A stretch of DNA of 64,000 bases from SYIM01 sp039800325 (lineage in GTDB: Bacteria; Pseudomonadota; Gammaproteobacteria; Burkholderiales; Burkholderiaceae_E): positions 62,001 to 126,000 of the forward strand of contig JBDLQY010000022.1 in the NCBI GenBank assembly GCA_039800325.1. Reading direction: 5' to 3'. Shown piece by piece: positions 61,584 through 64,000 of this stretch. Each line of letters starts with the position of its first letter. Position 1 is the first letter of the stretch. The translations under genes and the position numbers were made by a program. Below the pieces are notes generated by a model. That model searched no databases. It saw only the letters and a list, made by a program, of their open reading frames with translations, and was not told where the DNA came from.

Positions 61584-62155
61584 CGCATCCGGCGCCTAGC
61601 GCCGCTGGCCCCTGGCCGTCAGGGCCTGGCGGCGAGATGGCACAACTGATTGATGCCATCGCGTTTGCTGCACAAAAGCACCGTCATCAACGCCGCAAAG
61701 ATGTGCACGCATCGCCCTACATCAACCATCCGATTGAACTGGTGCAGGTACTGGTCAGCGAGGCTGGCATTCTGGACACGGCGGTGCTGGTTGCAGCCAT
61801 CCTGCATGACACCATAGAAGACACCCAAACCACCGAGCAAGAAATCTCAGCGCGCTTTGGCGGCGCCATTGCATCAGTCGTGGTGGAGCTTACCGACGAC
61901 AAAGACCTGCCCAAGCCGCAGCGCAAGGCCGCGCAGGTTTCGCGGGCGGCCGGCGCCTCACACCATGCCCGGCTGGTGCGACTGGCCGACAAGATCTGCA
62001 ACCTGCGCGATGTCGCCCAGAGCGCACCCGTCGGCTGGTCAGTAAGCCGATGTCGCGAGTATTTTGACTGGGCGCGCGCGGTAGTCGATGGCATGCGGGG
62101 TACCCATGCGGTGCTGGAAGCGCTTTTTGATGAGGTCTACGAGCGGCGGCCCTGA
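61580..62155 (+). CDS. MESH1-like HD-domain alarmone hydrolase
   Basis: A 191-residue stand-alone HD protein that resembles human MESH1 over its whole core. It shows AQKHRHQRRKD (metal His34), YINHP, ILDTAVLVAAILHDTIEDT with HD at 76-77, FGGAIASVVVELTDDKDLPK and LVRLADKICNLRDV with Asp137. No synthetase, TGS or ACT domain is present. Such small alarmone hydrolases cleave (p)ppGpp, and MESH1 also dephosphorylates NADPH. It is translationally coupled to an SrkA-like kinase, so both probably answer the same stress. Which substrate it uses is open. Confidence 0.88.
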   Translation: MTHPAPSAAGPWPSGPGGEMAQLIDAIAFAAQKHRHQRRKDVHASPYINHPIELVQVLVSEAGILDTAVLVAAILHDTIEDTQTTEQEISARFGGAIASVVVELTDDKDLPKPQRKAAQVSRAAGASHHARLVRLADKICNLRDVAQSAPVGWSVSRCREYFDWARAVVDGMRGTHAVLEALFDEVYERRP

Positions 62156-62235
62156 GCAGGCACAGTGCTCTAAAATCCTGAGCCTTATCGCTAGCAGCGA
62201 AAACGAGTCTTAACCTCGCCATCGGACGATTCAAT

Positions 62236-63093
62236 ATGACCACCATCAAAACCATCGGCATCATCGGCGCCGGCACCATGGGTAACGGCATCGCTCACGC
62301 ATGTGCGCTGGCGGGCATTGATGCCGTCATGCAGGACATCAATGAAGCCTCCCTTGAGCGCGGCATGAAAGCCGTGGGCGCCTCGCTGGATCGGCTGGCG
62401 CGTAAGGGCACCATCGATGAGACTCAGAAGGCGGCCGCCCTGGCGAGAGTCTGCACCACCTTGCGCGCAGACGATCTGGCCAGTGCCGATCTGATCATCG
62501 AGGCCGCCACCGAGAACGAGTCCCTCAAGCGCGACATTCTGAAACGTATCGAATCTATCGCCCGTCCTGACTGCATCATCGCGACCAACACATCGTCCAT
62601 TTCGATCACAAGGCTTGCCGCTCACATCGCACAGCCCGAGCGCTTCGTGGGTATGCACTTCTTCAATCCCGTGCCGGTGATGGCTCTGGTCGAAATCATT
62701 CGAGGTCTGCGCACCTCCGACGAAACGGTGTCCGTCGTCACCGAGCTGGCGCAAAGGCTTGGCAAGACACCCATCGGCGTTAAAAACAGCGCAGGCTTCG
62801 TGGTCAACCGCATTCTGTGCCCGATGATCAACGAGGCTATTTTTACGCTGGGTGAGGGTCTGGCCAGCGCCGAGGAAATCGATGCGGGCATGAAGCTGGG
62901 CTGCAACCATCCGATCGGCCCCCTGGCTTTGTGCGACCTGATCGGTCTGGATGTGCAGCTGGCGGTCATGGAAGTGCTCTACACCAGCTTTAATGATCCC
63001 AAATACCGGCCCGCACCCCTGCTACGCGAGATGGTCGATGCCGGACTTCTGGGGCGCAAAACTGGTCGTGGCTTTTACAGCTACTCTAAGTAA
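62236..63093 (+). CDS. 3-hydroxybutyryl-CoA dehydrogenase
   Basis: A 285-residue 3-hydroxyacyl-CoA dehydrogenase. It has the NAD motif IGAGTMGNGIAHACALAG, the catalytic histidine-glutamate pair in GMHFFNPVPVMALVEIIRG, and the C-terminal domain signature GFVVNRILCPMINEA followed by GLGGLG-like LGRKTGRGFYSYSK. Single-domain form (no crotonase fusion), as in PaaH/Hbd proteins that oxidise L-3-hydroxybutyryl-CoA. It stands alone with an 80-bp gap upstream and precedes the acyl-CoA ligase by 190 bp. Confidence 0.95.
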   Translation: MTTIKTIGIIGAGTMGNGIAHACALAGIDAVMQDINEASLERGMKAVGASLDRLARKGTIDETQKAAALARVCTTLRADDLASADLIIEAATENESLKRDILKRIESIARPDCIIATNTSSISITRLAAHIAQPERFVGMHFFNPVPVMALVEIIRGLRTSDETVSVVTELAQRLGKTPIGVKNSAGFVVNRILCPMINEAIFTLGEGLASAEEIDAGMKLGCNHPIGPLALCDLIGLDVQLAVMEVLYTSFNDPKYRPAPLLREMVDAGLLGRKTGRGFYSYSK

Positions 63094-63284
63094 ACCTCGA
63101 CGCGGATCAAGGCGGGCCAAGGGTTTACCCCTGCCTGTGCTCCCGGTAAGCTTGAAGTAAGCTCATCCGATCATTCTAAGTTCCGGTAAGAGCGTCCGCC
63201 CGAGGGATGGCTCTGTAACCGGTCGGCGGTGGCAGGTGCTCGGCACCGGATGCACGACCGCATCAAAACAAGGAGACTCCTCGG

Positions 63285-64000
63285 ATGTCCCAGCACGCAC
63301 CCGCGAGCGTCGCTGATATGCAGGCGCTCGGCGCAAGCACCTTTCCCCGCTTGCTGCTTGAACACGCCCGCGCGCGGCCCAACGCGCCAGCCCTGCGCGA
63401 AAAGCACCTGGGCATCTGGCAAACCCTCACCTGGGGTGAGCTGGCCGAGCAGGTTCAATCTATGGCGGCCGGACTTGCAGCCCTGGGTCTGGGCCGGGGC
63501 CAGCACCTGGCCGTGGTCGGAGAAAACCGGCCGCGCCTGTACGCGGCCATGATCGCCGCTCAGGCACTGGGGGCGATTCCGGTGCCGCTCTACCAGGACG
63601 CGGTCGCTGTCGAGATGGGCTTCGTTTTTCGCAACGCGCAAATTGGTTTTGCCATCGTCGAAGACCAGGAGCAGGCCGACAAACTGCTGGAGGTGCGTGA
63701 GGCCTACCCGGGGCTTGGGCACATCATCTATGACGACCCCAGGGGCTTGCGCAACTACGGGCAAGCCGAACTGATGGCCTTGGACACCCTCATCGCACAG
63801 GGTGCCGAGCTGCGCCGCTCGCAGTCTGACCAAATCAGGCGCGACATCGAACAGGGCTCGCCCGAGGACGTGGCCGCCATGTTCTACACCTCGGGCACGA
63901 CGGGTAACCCCAAAGGTGTCATACACACGCATCGCAACCTCATCACCATGGCGCGCGTGGCCTCGCAGATGGAGCACCTGGGCCCCGACGAAGAGGTGCT
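63285..64000 (+). CDS. AMP-dependent acyl-CoA synthetase/ligase, 3' end outside window
   Basis: The frame from ATG 63285 (AAGGAGA at 63270-63276) encodes 238 residues before the window ends. It opens TFPRLLLEHARARPNAPALREKHLGIWQTLTW and contains the ATP-binding P-loop YTSGTTGNPKGV at about 213-224, so it is an ANL-superfamily ligase of the long-chain acyl-CoA synthetase type. In related bacteria such genes are commonly followed by branched-chain amino-acid-type ABC transporter genes; this cannot be checked here. Substrate unknown. Confidence 0.92.
   Translation, partial: MSQHAPASVADMQALGASTFPRLLLEHARARPNAPALREKHLGIWQTLTWGELAEQVQSMAAGLAALGLGRGQHLAVVGENRPRLYAAMIAAQALGAIPVPLYQDAVAVEMGFVFRNAQIGFAIVEDQEQADKLLEVREAYPGLGHIIYDDPRGLRNYGQAELMALDTLIAQGAELRRSQSDQIRRDIEQGSPEDVAAMFYTSGTTGNPKGVIHTHRNLITMARVASQMEHLGPDEEV

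Overview
The window is GC-rich chromosomal DNA, very probably from a betaproteobacterium of the order Burkholderiales. Its protein sequences and gene order look most like the Alcaligenaceae/Bordetella side of the order. The signs are the lpxL-lpxL-dapF-DUF484-xerC operon back to back with metK, metK-ahcY-metF linkage with an SAH riboswitch, a PHB phasin, an Opp/Dpp-type catabolic transporter cluster, MlrC and MmgE/PrpD genes. No phage, insertion sequence, CRISPR array, rRNA or tRNA gene is visible.

Region 1 (1-6700, minus strand) is one long operon: two lipid A acyltransferases, dapF, a DUF484 gene, xerC, rlmI and a CobW-type GTPase cut by the window edge. Region 2 (6700-11300) is the methyl cycle: metK behind a leader that matches the SAM-II riboswitch, ahcY behind an SAH riboswitch, a wrecked tlyA, then metF. 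Region 3 (11400-18830) holds a lytic transglycosylase, an NDUFA9-like protein, cca with a lost HD signature, a quinone oxidoreductase, a DUF2905 membrane protein and two EamA transporters. Region 4 (18850-23910) is a MidA-like methyltransferase facing a tightly overlapping folM-folB-ttcA-ubiB operon. Region 5 (24020-27830) is a three-gene unit of sodium/solute symporter, small-molecule kinase and an enolase paralogue with two altered active-site positions. This is the best candidate here for an undescribed pathway.

Region 6 (27870-32400) has a DUF6279 lipoprotein, glmU-glmS (UDP-GlcNAc synthesis) and a vapC/fitB toxin remnant. Region 7 (32490-41570) is a catabolic operon: arylformamidase-like hydrolase, mandelate-racemase-type enzyme, two Dpp-type ATPases, an epimerase, a RidA protein, a solute-binding protein and two permeases. 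Region 8 (41570-50750) is accessory metabolism: a tandem-repeat patch, cupin-like protein, XRE regulator, SbmA-type transporter, MmgE/PrpD, HIBADH-type dehydrogenase, a phasin with paired PhaR-like operators, MlrC, an MDR reductase and a His-rich Spy-like protein. Region 9 (50850-56290) is thiamine: TPP riboswitch, cytX, thiD, thiO, thiS, thiG, thiE. Region 10 (56330-64000) has a serine hydrolase, a UPF0149 protein, two SDRs, a FrnE-like DsbA, an SrkA-like kinase coupled to a MESH1-like alarmone hydrolase, 3-hydroxybutyryl-CoA dehydrogenase and the start of an acyl-CoA ligase.

Gene starts were re-evaluated from ribosome sites and family alignments remembered from knowledge; no database search was run.
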